Under the pieces are notes generated by a model. The model was not told the DNA's origin. It did not search any database and worked only from the letters and a program-made list of their open reading frames with translations. A stretch of DNA of 64,000 nucleotides from Ptiloglossa arizonensis (Eukaryota; Arthropoda; Insecta; Hymenoptera; Colletidae): positions 124,001-188,000 of the forward strand of contig NW_027478775.1 of the NCBI RefSeq assembly GCF_051014685.1, written 5' to 3'. This document shows, piece by piece, positions 15,054 through 30,100 of the stretch. The translations under genes and the position numbers were made by a program. Position 1 is the first letter of the stretch, and each line of letters starts with the position of its first letter.

Positions 15054-15235
15054 GTACGTTATACGTTGTACGTTATACGTTGTACGTTATACGTTGTACG
15101 TTATACGTTGTACGTTATACGTTGTACGTTATACGTTGTACGTTATACGTTGTACGTTATACGTTGTACGTTATACGTTGTACGTTATACGTTGTACGTT
15201 ATACGTTGTACGTTATACGTTGTACGTTATACGTT
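15054..15235 (+). repeat. GTACG 14-bp dimer run, 13 copies
   Basis: Units ACGTTGT and ACGTTAT alternate, placing GTAC every 14 bp from 15054 to 15222. This is the longest such run in the window; most others have about five copies. It sits about 70 bp after a four-fold ATGCG dimer run (14928-14970). Confidence 0.92.
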
Positions 15236-17099
15236 ATACGTTATACGTTATACGTTATACGTTATACGTTATACGTTATACGTTATACGTTGTTCGTTAT
15301 ACGTTATACGTTATACGTTATTCGTTATACGTTATACGTTATACGTTATACGTCATAAGTTATACGTTATACGTTATACGTTATACGTTATACGTTATGC
15401 GTTATACGTCCTACGATATTCGTTATACGTTATACGTTATTAGTTATACGTTATACGTTATACGTTATACGTTATACGTTATACGTTATACGTTATACGT
15501 TATACGTTATACGTTATACGTTATTCGTTATACGTTATACGTTATACGTTATACGTTATACGTTATACGTTATACGTTATACGTTATACGTTATACGTTG
15601 TACGTTATACGTTATACGTTATACGTTGTACGTTATACGTTATACGTCATACGTTATTCGTTATACGTTATACGTTATACGTTATACGTTATACGTTATA
15701 CTTTATACGTTATACATTACATGTTATACGTTATACGTTATACGTTATACGTTATACGTTATACGTTATACGTTATACGTTATACGTTACACGTTATACG
15801 TTATACGTTATACGTTATACGTTATACGTTATACGTTGTACGTTATACGTTGTACGTTGTACGTTGTACGTTATACGTTATTAGTTATACGTTATACGTT
15901 ATACGTTATACGTCATAGGTTATACGTTATACGTTATGCGTTATACGTTATACGTTATACGTTATACGTTATACGTTATACGTTATACGCTATACGTTAT
16001 ACGTTATACGTTATACGTTATACGTTATACGTTATACGTTATACGTTATACGTTATACGTTATACGTTATACGTTATTCGTTATACGTTACACGTTATAC
16101 GTTACACGTTATACGTTATACGTTATACGTTATACGTTATACGTTATACGTTATACGTTATACGTTATACGTTGTACGTTATACGTTATACGTCATACGT
16201 TATTCGTTATACGTTATTCGTTATACGTTATACGTTATACGTTATACGTTATACGTTATACGTTATACTTTATACGTTATACATTACATGTTATACGTTA
16301 TACGTTATACGTTATACGTTATACGTTATACGTTATACGTTATACGTTATACGTTATACGTTACACGTTATACGTTATACGTTATACGTTATACGTTATA
16401 CGTTATACGTTATACGTTATACGTTATGCGTTATACGTTATGCGTTATACGTTATACGTTATACGTTATACGTTATACGTTATACGTTATACGTTATACG
16501 TTATACGTTATACGTTATACGTTATACGTTATACGTTATACGTTATACGTTATACGTTATACGTTATACGTTATACGTTATACGTTATACGTTATACGTT
16601 ATACGTTATACGTTCTACGTTATACGTTGTACGTTATACGTTGTACGTTATACGTTGTACGTTATACGTTGTACGTTATACGTTGTACGTTATACGTTAT
16701 ACGTTATACGTTATACGTTACACGTTATACGTTATACGTTATACGTTATACGTTATACGTTATACGTTGTTCGTTATACGTTATACGTTATACGTTATTC
16801 GTTATACGTTATACGTTATACGTTATACGTTATACGTTATACGTTATACGTTATACGTTATACGTTATACGTTATACGTTATACGTTATTCGTTATACGT
16901 TATACGTTATACATTACATGTTATACGTTATACGTTATACGTTATACGTTATACGTTATACGTTATACGTTATACGTTATACGTTATACGTTATACGTTA
17001 TACGTTATACGTTATACGTTATACGTTATACGTTGTACGTTATACGTTATACGTTATACGTTATACGTTATACGTTATTCGTTATACGTTATACGTTAT

Positions 17100-17113
17100 A
17101 CTTTACGTGTTTT
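17100..17113 (+). repeat. Divergent dimer ACTTTACGTGTTTT (first copy)
   Basis: Fourteen bases replacing two units without changing the register, with five substitutions against the doubled consensus. Copies: 17100, 20462, 20959, 22975, 28185, 29529, 29711, 32497, 33834, 34016, 49444, 51250, 51467, 51642, 51859 and 52132. None was found before 17.1 kb or after 52.2 kb. The related form ACATTACATGTTTT is found along most of the array. Confidence 0.88.
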
Positions 17114-17360
17114 ACGTTATACGTTATACGTTATACGTTATACGTTATACGTTATACGTTGTACGTTATACGTTATACGTTATACGTCATACGTTATACG
17201 TTATTCGTAATACGTTATACGTTATACGTTATACGTTATACGTTATACGTTATACGTTATACGTTATACGTTATACGTTATACGTTATACGTTATACGTT
17301 ATACGTTATACGTTATACGTTATACGTCATACGTTATACGTTATTCGTAATACGTTATAC

Positions 17361-20300
17361 GTGATGCGTTATACGTTATACGTTATTCGTTATACGTTAT
17401 ACGTTATACGTTATACATTACATGTTATACGTTATACGTTATACGTTATACGTTATACGTTATACGTTATATGTTATACGTTATACGTTATACGTTATAC
17501 GTTATACGTTATACGTTATACGTTATACGTTATACGTTATACGTTATACGTTATACGTTATACGTTATACGTTATACGTTATACGTTATACATTATACGT
17601 TGTACGTTATACGTTGTACGTTATACGTTATACGTTATACGTTATACGTTATACGTTATACGTTATACGTTATACGTTATACGTTATACGTTATACGTTA
17701 TACGTTATACGTTATACGTTGTACGTTATACGTTATACGTTATATGTTATTCGTTATACGTTATACGTTATACATTACATGTTATACGTTATACGTTGTA
17801 CGTTATACGTTATACGTTATACGTTATACGTTATACTTTATACGTTATACGTTATACGTTATACGTTATACGTTATACGTTATACGTTATACGTTATACG
17901 TTATACGTTATACGTTATACGTTATACGTTATACGTTATACGTTATACGTTATACGTTATACGTTATACGTTATACGTTATACGTCATACGTTATACGTT
18001 ATACGTTATACGTTATACGTCATACGTTATACGTTATTCGTAATACGTTATACGTGATACGTTATACGTTGTACGTTATACGTTATACGTTATACGTTAT
18101 AAGTTATACGTTATACGTCATAGGTTATACGGATTATACGTTATACGTTATACGTTATACGTTATTCGTTATACGTTATACGTTCTACGTTATACGTTGT
18201 ACGTTGTACGTTGTACGTTATACGTTATACGTTATACGTTATACGTTATACGTTATACGTTATACGTTATACGTTATACGTTATACGTTATACGTTATAC
18301 GTTATACGTTATACGTTATACGTTATACGTTATACGTTATACGTTATACGTTATACGTTATGCGTTATACGTTATGCGTTATACGTTATGCGTTATACGT
18401 TATGCGTTATACGTTATACGTTATACGTTATACGTTATACGTTATACGTTATACGTTATACGTTATACGTTATACGTTATACGTTATACGTTATACGTTG
18501 TACGTTATACGTTGTACGTTATACGTTGTACGTTATACGTTGTACGTTATACGTTGTACGTTATACGTTGTACGTTATACGTTGTACGTTATACGTTGTA
18601 CGTTATACGTTGTACGTTATACGTTGTACGTTATACGTTGTACGTTATACGTTATACGTTATACGTTATACGTTATACGTTATACGTTATACGTTGTTCG
18701 TTATACGTTATACGTTATACGTTATTCGTTATACGTTATACGTTATACGTTATACGTCATAAGTTATACGTTATACGTTATACGTTATACGTTATACGTT
18801 ATGCGTTATACGTCCTACGATATTCGTTATACGTTATACGTTATTAGTTATACGTTATACGTTATACGTTATACGTTATACGTTATACGTTATACGTTAT
18901 ACGTTATACGTTATACGTTATTCGTTATACGTTATACGTTATACGTTATACGTTATACGTTATACGTTATACGTTATACGTTATACGTTATACGTTGTAC
19001 GTTATACGTTATACGTCATACGTTATTCGTTATACGTTATACGTTATACGTTATACGTTATACGTTATACTTTATACGTTATACATTACATGTTATACGT
19101 TATACGTTATACGTTATACGTTATACGTTATACGTTATACGTTATACGTTATACGTTACACGTTATACGTTATACGTTATACGTTATACGTTATACGTTA
19201 TACGTTGTACGTTATACGTTGTACGTTGTACGTTGTACGTTATACGTTATTAGTTATACGTTATACGTTATACGTTATACGTCATAGGTTATACGTTATA
19301 CGTTATGCGTTATACGTTATACGTTATACGTTATACGTTATACGTTATACGTTATACGCTATACGTTATACGTTATACGTTATACGTTATACGTTATACG
19401 TTATACGTTATACGTTATACGTTATACGTTATACGTTATACGTTATTCGTTATACGTTACACGTTATACGTTACACGTTATACGTTATACGTTATACGTT
19501 ATACGTTATACGTTATACGTTATACGTTATACGTTATACGTTGTACGTTATACGTTATACGTCATACGTTATTCGTTATACGTTATTCGTTATACGTTAT
19601 ACGTTATACGTTATACGTTATACGTTATACGTTATACTTTATACGTTATACATTACATGTTATACGTTATACGTTATACGTTATACGTTATACGTTATAC
19701 GTTATACGTTATACGTTATACGTTATACGTTACACGTTATACGTTATACGTTATACGTTATACGTTATACGTTATACGTTATACGTTATACGTTATGCGT
19801 TATACGTTATGCGTTATACGTTATACGTTATACGTTATACGTTATACGTTATACGTTATACGTTATACGTTATACGTTATACGTTATACGTTATACGTTA
19901 TACGTTATACGTTATACGTTATACGTTATACGTTATACGTTATACGTTATACGTTATACGTTATACGTTATACGTTCTACGTTATACGTTGTACGTTATA
20001 CGTTGTACGTTATACGTTGTACGTTATACGTTGTACGTTATACGTTGTACGTTATACGTTATACGTTATACGTTATACGTTACACGTTATACGTTATACG
20101 TTATACGTTATACGTTATACGTTATACGTTGTTCGTTATACGTTATACGTTATACGTTATTCGTTATACGTTATACGTTATACGTTATACGTTATACGTT
20201 ATACGTTATACGTTATACGTTATACGTTATACGTTATACGTTATACGTTATTCGTTATACGTTATACGTTATACATTACATGTTATACGTTATACGTTAT

Positions 20301-20582
20301 ACGTTATACGTTATACGTTATACGTTATACGTTATACGTTATACGTTATACGTTATACGTTATACGTTATACGTTATACGTTATACGTTATACGTTGTAC
20401 GTTATACGTTATACGTTATACGTTATACGTTATACGTTATTCGTTATACGTTATACGTTATACTTTACGTGTTTTACGTTATACGTTATACGTTATACGT
20501 TATACGTTATACGTTATACGTTGTACGTTATACGTTATACGTTATACGTCATACGTTATACGTTATTCGTAATACGTTATAC
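17361..20582. repeat. Block C, tandem copy 2 (3.22 kb)
   Basis: Directly adjoins copy 1 and repeats its series of variants. Differences are mostly unit copy number: 11 GTACG dimers (18500-18640) against 13 in copy 1, with further whole-unit losses to the right. It lacks the second ACGTCAT-ACGTAAT module that closes copy 1 (near 17327). Confidence 0.88.
18500..18653 (+). repeat. GTACG 14-bp dimer run, 11 copies
   Basis: Homologue of the 15054 run in block C copy 2. GTAC occurs at 14-bp spacing from 18500 to 18640. The change from 13 to 11 copies since the 3.4-kb duplication shows that the dimer run itself gains or loses whole 14-bp steps. Confidence 0.92.
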
Positions 20583-21306
20583 GTGATACGTTATACGTTG
20601 TACGTTATACGTTATACGTTATACGTTATAAGTTATACGTTATACGTCATAGGTTATACGTTATACGTTATACGTTATACGTTATACGTTATACGTTATA
20701 CGTTATACGTTATACGTTATACGTTATACGTTATTCGTTATACGTTATACGTTATACATTACATGTTATACGTTATACGTTATACGTTATACGTTATACG
20801 TTATACGTTATACGTTATACGTTATACGTTATACGTTATACGTTATACGTTATACGTTATACGTTATACGTTATACGTTATACGTTATACGTTGTACGTT
20901 ATACGTTATACGTTATACGTTATACGTTATACGTTATTCGTTATACGTTATACGTTATACTTTACGTGTTTTACGTTATACGTTATACGTTATACGTTAT
21001 ACGTTATACGTTATACGTTGTACGTTATACGTTATACGTTATACGTCATACGTTATACGTTATTCGTAATACGTTATACGTGATACGTTATACGTTGTAC
21101 GTTATACGTTATACGTTATACGTTATAAGTTATACGTTATACGTCATAGGTTATACGTTATACGTTATACGTTATACGTTATACGTTATACGTTATACGT
21201 TATACGTTATGCGTTATACGTTATACGTTATACGTTATACGTTATACGTTATACGTTATACGTTATACGTTATACGTTATACGTTATACGTTATACGTTA
21301 TACGTT

Positions 21307-21600
21307 ATGCGTTATACGTTATGCGTTATACGTTATGCGTTATACGTTATGCGTTATACGTTATGCGTTATACGTTATGCGTTATACGTTATGCGTTATA
21401 CGTTATGCGTTATACGTTATACGTTATACGTTATACGTTCTACGTTATACGTTGTACGTTATACGTTGTACGTTATACGTTGTACGTTATACGTTGTACG
21501 TTATACGATATACGTTACACGTTATACGTTATACGTTGTATGTTATACGTTATACGTCATACGTTATACGTTATTCGTAATACGTTATACGTGATACGTT
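21307..21600. repeat. ATGCG x8 / GTACG x4 block, copy 1
   Basis: Eight ATGCG dimers at 14-bp spacing from 21307 to 21405, then an ACGTTCT unit, four GTACG dimers (21454-21496), an ACGATAT unit and an unusual GTATGTT unit near 21538. The same series is found at 23449, offset 2,142 bp (306 units). Confidence 0.87.
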
Positions 21601-21634
21601 ATACGTTGTACGTTATACGTTATACGTTATACGT

Positions 21635-23180
21635 TATACGTTATACGTTATACGTTATACGTTATACGTTATACGTTATACGTTATACGTTACACGTTAT
21701 ACGTTATACGTTATACGTTATACGTTATACGTTATACGTTGTACGTTATACGTTGTACGTTGTACGTTGTACGTTATACGTTATTAGTTATACGTTATAC
21801 GTTATACGTTATACGTCATAGGTTATACGTTATACGTTATGCGTTATACGTTATACGTTATACGTTATACGTTATACGTTATACGTTATACGCTATACGT
21901 TATACGTTATACGTTATACGTTATACGTTATACGTTATACGTTATACGTTATACGTTATACGTTATACGTTATACGTTATTCGTTATACGTTACACGTTA
22001 TACGTTACACGTTATACGTTATACGTTATACGTTATACGTTATACGTTATACGTTATACGTTATACGTTATACGTTGTACGTTATACGTTATACGTCATA
22101 CGTTATTCGTTATACGTTATTCGTTATACGTTATACGTTATACGTTATACGTTATACGTTATACGTTATACTTTATACGTTATACATTACATGTTATACG
22201 TTATACGTTATACGTTATACGTTATACGTTATACGTTATACGTTATACGTTATACGTTATACCTTACACGTTATACGTTATACGTTATACGTTATACGTT
22301 ATACGTTATACGTTATACGTTATACGTTATGCGTTATACGTTATGCGTTATACGTTATACGTTATACGTTATACGTTATACGTTATACGTTATACGTTAT
22401 ACGTTATACGTTATACGTTATACGTTATACGTTATACGTTATACGTTATACGTTATACGTTATACGTTATACGTTATACGTTATACGTTCTACGTTATAC
22501 GTTGTACGTTATACGTTGTACGTTATACGTTGTACGTTATACGTTGTACGTTATACGTTGTACGTTATACGTTATACGTTATACGTTATACGTTACACGT
22601 TATACGTTATACGTTATACGTTATACGTTATACGTTATACGTTGTTCGTTATACGTTATACGTTATACGTTATTCGTTATACGTTATACGTTATACGTTA
22701 TACGTTATACGTTATACGTTATACGTTATACGTTATACGTTATACGTTATACGTTATACGTTATTCGTTATACGTTATACGTTATACATTACATGTTATA
22801 CGTTATACGTTATACGTTATACGTTATACGTTATACGTTATACGTTATACGTTATACGTTATACGTTATACGTTATACGTTATACGTTATACGTTATACG
22901 TTATACGTTGTACGTTATACGTTATACGTTATACGTTATACGTTATACGTTATTCGTTATACGTTATACGTTATACTTTACGTGTTTTACGTTATACGTT
23001 ATACGTTATACGTTATACGTTATACGTTATACGTTGTACGTTATACGTTATACGTTATACGTCATACGTTATACGTTATTCGTAATACGTTATACGTGAT
23101 ACGTTATACGTTGTACGTTATACGTTATACGTTATACGTTATAAGTTATACGTTATACGTCATAGGTTATACGTTATACG
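21635..23180. repeat. Block C, third partial copy
   Basis: Corresponds to about 19100-20690, offset 2,534 bp (362 units), falling to 2,513 at the right end. An ACCTTAC-type change near 22261 (T-ACC-TTACACG) is private to this copy. The left half of block C, with the ATGCG x4 and long GTACG run, is absent here, so the duplication took only the right part of the unit. Confidence 0.85.
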
Positions 23181-23448
23181 TTATACGTCATACGTTATAC
23201 GTTATTCGTAATACGTTATACGTGATACGTTATACGTTGTACGTTATACGTTATACGTTATACGTTATAAGTTATACGTTATACGTCATAGGTTATACGT
23301 TATACGTTATACGTTATACGTTATACGTTATAAGTTATACGTTATACGTTATGCGTTATACGTTATACGTTATACGTTATACGTTATACGTTATACGTTA
23401 TACGTTATACGTTATACGTTATACGTTATACGTTATACGTTATACGTT

Positions 23449-23742
23449 ATGCGTTATACGTTATGCGTTATACGTTATGCGTTATACGTTATGCGTTATA
23501 CGTTATGCGTTATACGTTATGCGTTATACGTTATGCGTTATACGTTATGCGTTATACGTTATACGTTATACGTTATACGTTCTACGTTATACGTTGTACG
23601 TTATACGTTGTACGTTATACGTTGTACGTTATACGTTGTACGTTATACGATATACGTTACACGTTATACGTTATACGTTGTATGTTATACGTTATACGTC
23701 ATACGTTATACGTTATTCGTAATACGTTATACGTGATACGTT
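23449..23742. repeat. ATGCG x8 / GTACG x4 block, copy 2
   Basis: Same dimer counts (eight and four) and same terminal GTATGTT variant as at 21307. Equal counts in the two copies suggest a recent event, since counts vary between older copies elsewhere. Confidence 0.87.
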
Positions 23743-25053
23743 ATACGTTGTACGTTATACGTTATACGTTATACGTTATACGTTATACGTTATACGTTAT
23801 ACGTTATACGTTATACGTTGTACGTTATACGTTATACGTTATACGTTATACGTTGTACGTTATTCGTTATACGTTATACGTTATACGTTATTCGTAATAC
23901 GTTATACGTGATACGTTATACGTTGTACATTATACGTTATACGTTATACGTTATAAGTTATACGTTATACGTCATAGGTTATACGTTATACGTTATACGT
24001 TATACGTTATACGTTATACGTTATACGTTATACGTTATACGTCATACGTTATACGTTATTCGTAATACGTTATACGTGATACGTTATACGTTGTACGTTA
24101 TACGTTATACGTTATACGTTATAAGTTATACGTTATACGTCATAGGTTATACGTTATACGTTATACGTTATACGTTATACGTTATACGTTATACGTTATA
24201 CGTTATACGTTATACGTTATACGTTATACGTTATACGTTATACGTTATACGTTATACGTTATACGTTATACGTTATACGTTATATGTTATACGTTACACG
24301 TTATACGTTATACGTTATACGTTATACGTTATACGTCATACGTTATACGTTATTCGTAATACGTTATACGTGATACGTTATAAGTTATACGTTATACGTC
24401 ATACGTTATACGTTATACGTTATACGTTATACGTTATACGTTATTCGTTATACGTTATACGTAATGCGTTATACGTTATACGTTATACGTTATACGTTAT
24501 ACGTTATACGTTATACGTTATACGTTATACGTTATACGTTATACGTTATACGTTATACGTTATACGTTATACGTTATACGTTATACGTTATACGTTATAC
24601 GTTATACGTTATACGTTATACGTTATACGTTATACGTTATACGTTGTACGTTATACGTTATACGTTATACGTTATTCGTTATACGTTATACGTTATACAT
24701 TACATGTTATACGTTATACGTTATACGTTATACGTTATACGTTATACGTTATACGTTATACGTTATACGTTATACGTTATACGTTATACGTTATACGTTA
24801 TACGTTATACGTAGTTCGTTATACATTATACGTTATACGTTATTCGTTATACGTTATACGTTATACGTTATACGTTATACGTCATAAGTTATACGTTATA
24901 CGTTATACGTTATACGTTATACGTTATGCGTTATACGTCCTACGATATTCGTTATACGTTATACGTTATTAGTTATACGTTATACGTTATACGTTATACG
25001 TTATACGTTATACGTTATACATTACGTGTTTTACGTTATACGTTATACGTTAT
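23743..25053. repeat. Satellite segment between blocks C and D
   Basis: Dense in the ACGTCAT-ACGTAAT-ACGTGAT module and the AAGTTAT / AGGTTAT pair. Plain repeat follows from about 24470, with an ACGTAGT-TCGTTAT-ACATTAT series near 24810, an ACGTCCT series near 24927 and the ACATTACGTG dimer at 25019. The same series of markers recurs near 35830-35990 and 39670-39909, and in part at 44413 and 44931. Confidence 0.75.
25019..25032 (+). repeat. Intermediate divergent dimer ACATTACGTGTTTT
   Basis: Differs by one base from ACATTACATGTTTT (A to G at position 8) and by one base from ACTTTACGTGTTTT (A to T at position 3), so it is the expected step between them. Copies at 25019, 39896, 44635 and 45153. 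Confidence 0.85.
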
Positions 25054-25943
25054 ACGTTATACGTTATACGTTATACGTTATACGTTATACGTTATACGTT
25101 ATACGTTATACGTTATACGTTATACGTTATACGTTATACGTTATACGTTATACGTTATACGTTATACGTTATACGTTATACGTTATACGTTATACGTTAT
25201 ACGTTATACGTTATATGTTATACGTCATAAGTTATACGTTATACGTTATAACGTTATACGTTATACGTTATACGTTATACGTTATACGTTATACGTTATA
25301 CGTTATACGTTATACGTTATACGTTATACGTTATACGTTATACGTTATTCGTAATACGTTAAACGTGATACGTTATACGTTGTACGTTATACGTTGTACG
25401 TTATACGTTATTCATTATACGTTATACGTTATACATTACATGTTATACGTTATACGTTATACGTTATACGTTATACGTTATACGTTATACGTTATACGTT
25501 ATACGTTATACGTTATACGTTATACGTTATACGTCATACGTTATACGTTATTCGTAATACGTTATACGTGATACGTTATACGTTGTACGTTATACGTTAT
25601 ACGTTATACATTATATGTTATACGTTATACGTCATAGGTTATACGTTATACGTTATACGTTATACGTTATGCGTTATACGTTATACGTTATACGTTATAC
25701 GTTATACGTTATACGTTATACGTTATACGTTATACGTTATACGTTATACGTTATACATTATACGTTATACGATATACGTTATACGTTATGCGTTATGCGT
25801 TCTTCGTTACACGTTATACGTTATTCGGTATGCGTTATACGTTATACGTTATACGTTATACGTTATACGTTATACGTTATACGTTATACGTTATACGTTA
25901 TACGTTATACGTTATACGTTATAAGTTATACGTTATACGTATA
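25054..25943. repeat. Block D, 890-bp tandem copy 1
   Basis: Contains an 8-bp unit (ACGTTATA, 25243-25250), an ATTCATT variant, the 54-bp cassette at 25788 and ends at an ACGTATA unit (25937-25943). All recur in the next block. The period of 890 is 127 units plus 1 bp, exactly accounted for by the 8-bp unit. Confidence 0.9.
25243..25250 (+). repeat. 8-bp unit (ACGTTATA), register shift +1
   Basis: One extra A. Other copies: 26133-26140, 40070-40077 and 62679-62686. The first three follow an ACGTCAT-AAGTTAT pair; the last follows ACGTCAT-ATGTTAT. Probably one origin. Confidence 0.88.
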
Positions 25944-26847
25944 ACGTTATACGTTGTACGTTATACGTTATACGTTATACGTTATACGTTATACGTTATA
26001 CGTTATACGTTATACGTTATACGTTATACGTTATACGTTATACGTTATACGTTATACGTTATACGTTATACGTTATACGTTATACGTTATACGTTATACG
26101 TTATATGTTATACGTCATAAGTTATACGTTATACGTTATAACGTTATACGTTATACGTTATACGTTATACGTTATACGTTATACGTTATACGTTATACGT
26201 TATACGTTATACGTTATACGTTATACGTTATACGTTATTCGTAATACGTTAAACGTGATACGTTATACGTTGTACGTTATACGTTGTACGTTATACGTTA
26301 TTCATTATACGTTATACGTTATACATTACATGTTATACGTTATACGTTATACGTTATACGTTATACGTTATACGTTATACGTTATACGTTATACGTTATA
26401 CGTTATACGTTATACGTTATACGTCATACGTTATACGTTATTCGTAATACGTTATACGTGATACGTTATACGTTGTACGTTATACGTTATACGTTATACA
26501 TTATATGTTATACGTTATACGTCATAGGTTATACGTTATACGTTATACGTTATACGTTATGCGTTATACGTTATACGTTATACGTTATACGTTATACGTT
26601 ATACGTTATACGTTATACGTTATACGTTATACGTTATACGTTATACATTATACGTTATACGATATACGTTATACGTTATGCGTTATGCGTTCTTCGTTAC
26701 ACGTTATACGTTATTCGGTATGCGTTATACGTTATACGTTATACGTTATACGTTATACGTTATACGTTATACGTTATACGTTATACGTTATACGTTATAC
26801 GTTATACGTTATACGTTATACGTTATAAGTTATACGTTATACGTATA
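25944..26847. repeat. Block D, 890-bp tandem copy 2
   Basis: Repeats copy 1, with the 8-bp unit at 26133-26140, cassette at 26678 and ACGTATA unit at 26841-26847. Offset is 890 through the cassette and 904 at the right end, so this copy gained two units in the last plain run. No substitution difference was noticed in the coding of variants between the two copies. Confidence 0.9.
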
Positions 26848-27149
26848 ACGTTATACGTTGTACGTTATACGTTATACGTTATACGTTATACGTTATACGT
26901 TATTCGTTATACGTTATACTTTATACATTACATGATTTACGTTATACGTTATACGTTATACGTTATACGTTATACGTTATACGTTACACGTTATACGTTA
27001 TACGTCATACGTTATACGTCATTCGTAATACGTTATACGTGATACGTTATACGTTGTACGTTATACGTTATACGTTATACGTTATACGTTATACGTTATA
27101 CGTTATACGTTATACGTTATACGTTATACGTTATACGTTATACGTTATA

Positions 27150-30100
27150 CGTTATACGTTATACGTTATTCGTTATACGTTATACGTTATACGTTATACG
27201 TTATACGTTATACTTTATACGTTATACATTACATGTTATACGTTATACGTTATACGTTATACGTTATACGTTATACGTTATACGTTACACGTTATACGTT
27301 ATACGTTATACGTTATACGATATACGTTATTCGTTATACGTTATACGTTATACATTACATGTTTTACGTTATACGTTATACGTTATACATTATACGTTAT
27401 TCGTTATACGTTATACGTTATACGTTATACGTTATACGTTATACGTCATACGTTATACGTTATTCGTAATACGTTATACGTGATACGTTATACGTTGTAC
27501 GTTATACGTTATACGTTATACGTTATAAGTTATACGTTATACGTCATAGGTTATACGTTATACGTTATACGTTATACGTTATACGTTATACGTTATACGT
27601 TATACGTTATGCGTTATACGTTATACGTTATACGTTATACGTTATACGTTATACGTTATACGTTATACGTTATACGTTACACGTTATACGTTATACGTTA
27701 TACGTTATACGTTATACGTCATACGTTATACGTTATTCGTAATACGTTATACGTGATACGCTATACATTATATGTTATACGTTATACGTCATAGGTTATA
27801 CGTTATACGTTATACGTTATACGTTATGCGTTATACGTTATACGTTATACGTTATACGTTATACGTTATACGTTATACGTTATACGTTATACGTTATACG
27901 TTATACGTTATACGTTATACGTTATACGTTATACGTTATACGTTATACGTTATACGTTATACGTTATACGTTATTCGTTATACGTTATAAGTTATACGTT
28001 ACATGTTATACGTTATACGTTATACGTTATACGTTATACGTTATACGTTATACGTTATACGTTATACGTTATACGTTATACGTTATACGTTATACGTTAT
28101 ACGTTATACGTTATACGTTGTACGTTATACGTTATACGTTATACGTTATACGTAATACGTTATTCGTTATACGTTATACGTTATACTTTACGTGTTTTAC
28201 GTTATACGTTATACGTTATACGTTATACGTTATACGTTATACGTTATACGTTGTACGTTATACGTTATACGTTATACGTCATACGTTATACGTTATTCGT
28301 AATACGTTATACGTGATACGTTATACGTTGTACGTTATACGTTATACGTTATACGTTATAAGTTATACGTTATACGTTATACGTTATACGTTATACGTTG
28401 TACGTTATACGTTATACGTTATACGTTAGACGTTATACGATATACGTTATACGTTATACGTTATACGTTGTACGTTATACGTTATACGTTATACGTTATA
28501 CGTTATTCGTTATACGTTATACGTTATACATTACATGTTTTACGTTATTCGTTATACGTTATACGTTATACATTACATGTTTTACGTTATACGTTATACG
28601 TTATACGTTATACGTTATACGTTATACGTTATACGTTATACGTTATACGTTATACATCATACGTTATACGTTATTCGTAATACGTTATACGTGATACGTT
28701 ATACGTTGTACGTTATACGTTATACCTTATACGTTATAAGTTATACGTTATACGTCATAGGTTATACGTTATACGTTATACGTTATACGTTATACGTTAT
28801 ACGTTATACGTTATACGTTATGCGTTATACGTTATACGTAATACGTTATACGTTATACGTTATACGTTATACGTTATACGTTATACGTTACACGTTATAC
28901 GTTATACGTTATACGTTATACGTTATACGTCATACGTTATACGTTGTTCGTTATACGTAATACGTTATACGTTATTCGTTATACGTTATACGTTATACGT
29001 TATACGTTATACGTTATACGTTATACGTTATACGTTATACGTTATACGTTGTACGTTATACGTTGTACGTTATACGTTGTACGTTATACGTTGTACGTTA
29101 TACGTTGTACGCTATACGTTGTACGTTATACGTTGTACGTTATACGTTATACGTTATACGTTATACGTTATACGTTATACGTTATACGTTATACGTTATA
29201 CGTTGTTCGTTATACGTAATACGTTATACGTTATTCGTTATACGTTATACGTTATACGTTATACGTTATACGTTATACGTTATACGTTATACGTTATAGG
29301 TTATACGTTATACGTTATACGTTACACGTTATTCGTTATACGTTATACGTTATACATTACATGTTATACGTTATACGTTATACGTTATACGTTATACGTT
29401 ATACGTTATAAGTTATACGTTATACGTTATACGTTATACGTTATACGTTATACGTTATACGTTATACGTTGTACGTTATACGTTATACGTTATACGTTAT
29501 ACGTTATTCGTTATACGTTATACGTTATACTTTACGTGTTTTACGTTATACGTTATACGTTATACGTTATACGTTATACGTTATACGTTATACGTTATAC
29601 GTTATACGTTATACGTTATACGTTATACGTTATACGTTATACGTTATACGTTGTACGTTATACGTTATACGTTATACGTAATACGTTATTCGTTATACGT
29701 TATACGTTATACTTTACGTGTTTTACGTTATACGTTATACGTTATACGTTATACGTTATACGTTATACGTTATACGTTATACGTTGTACGTTATACGTTA
29801 TACGTTATACGTCATACGTTATACGTTATTCGTAATACGTTATACGTGATACGTTATACGTTGTACGTTGTACGTTATACGTTATACGTTATAAGTTGTA
29901 CGTTATACGTCATAGGTTATACGTTATACGTTATACGTTATACGTTATACGTTATACGTTATACGTTATACGTTATGCGTTATACGTTATACGTTATACG
30001 TTATACGTTATACGTTATACGTTATACGTTATACGTTATACGTTATACGTTATACGTTATACGTTATGCGTTATACGTTATGCGTTATACGTTATGCGTT

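Larger units (their letters stand above)
13929..17360. repeat. Block C, tandem copy 1 (3.43 kb)
   Basis: Both this block and the next begin at the same ACGTGAT-GCGTTAT junction (13929 and 17361, 3,432 bp apart, 490 units plus 2 bp for the 9-bp unit at 14697). Contents in order: divergent dimers, 9-bp unit, ATGCG dimers (14928), GTACG dimers (15054-15222), ACGTCCT series (near 15409), GTACG dimers (16629) and the first ACTTTACGTG dimer of the window (17100). The offset to copy 2 falls to about 3,362-3,369 in the right half, mainly by loss of whole units. Confidence 0.88.

Noticed and set aside
25937..25943. ATAACGT at an apparent inversion point (ACGTATAACG)
   Set aside because: The reversed-looking word spans only one unit, and the array continues in the same orientation on both sides. 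A one-base loss plus one-base gain explains it.
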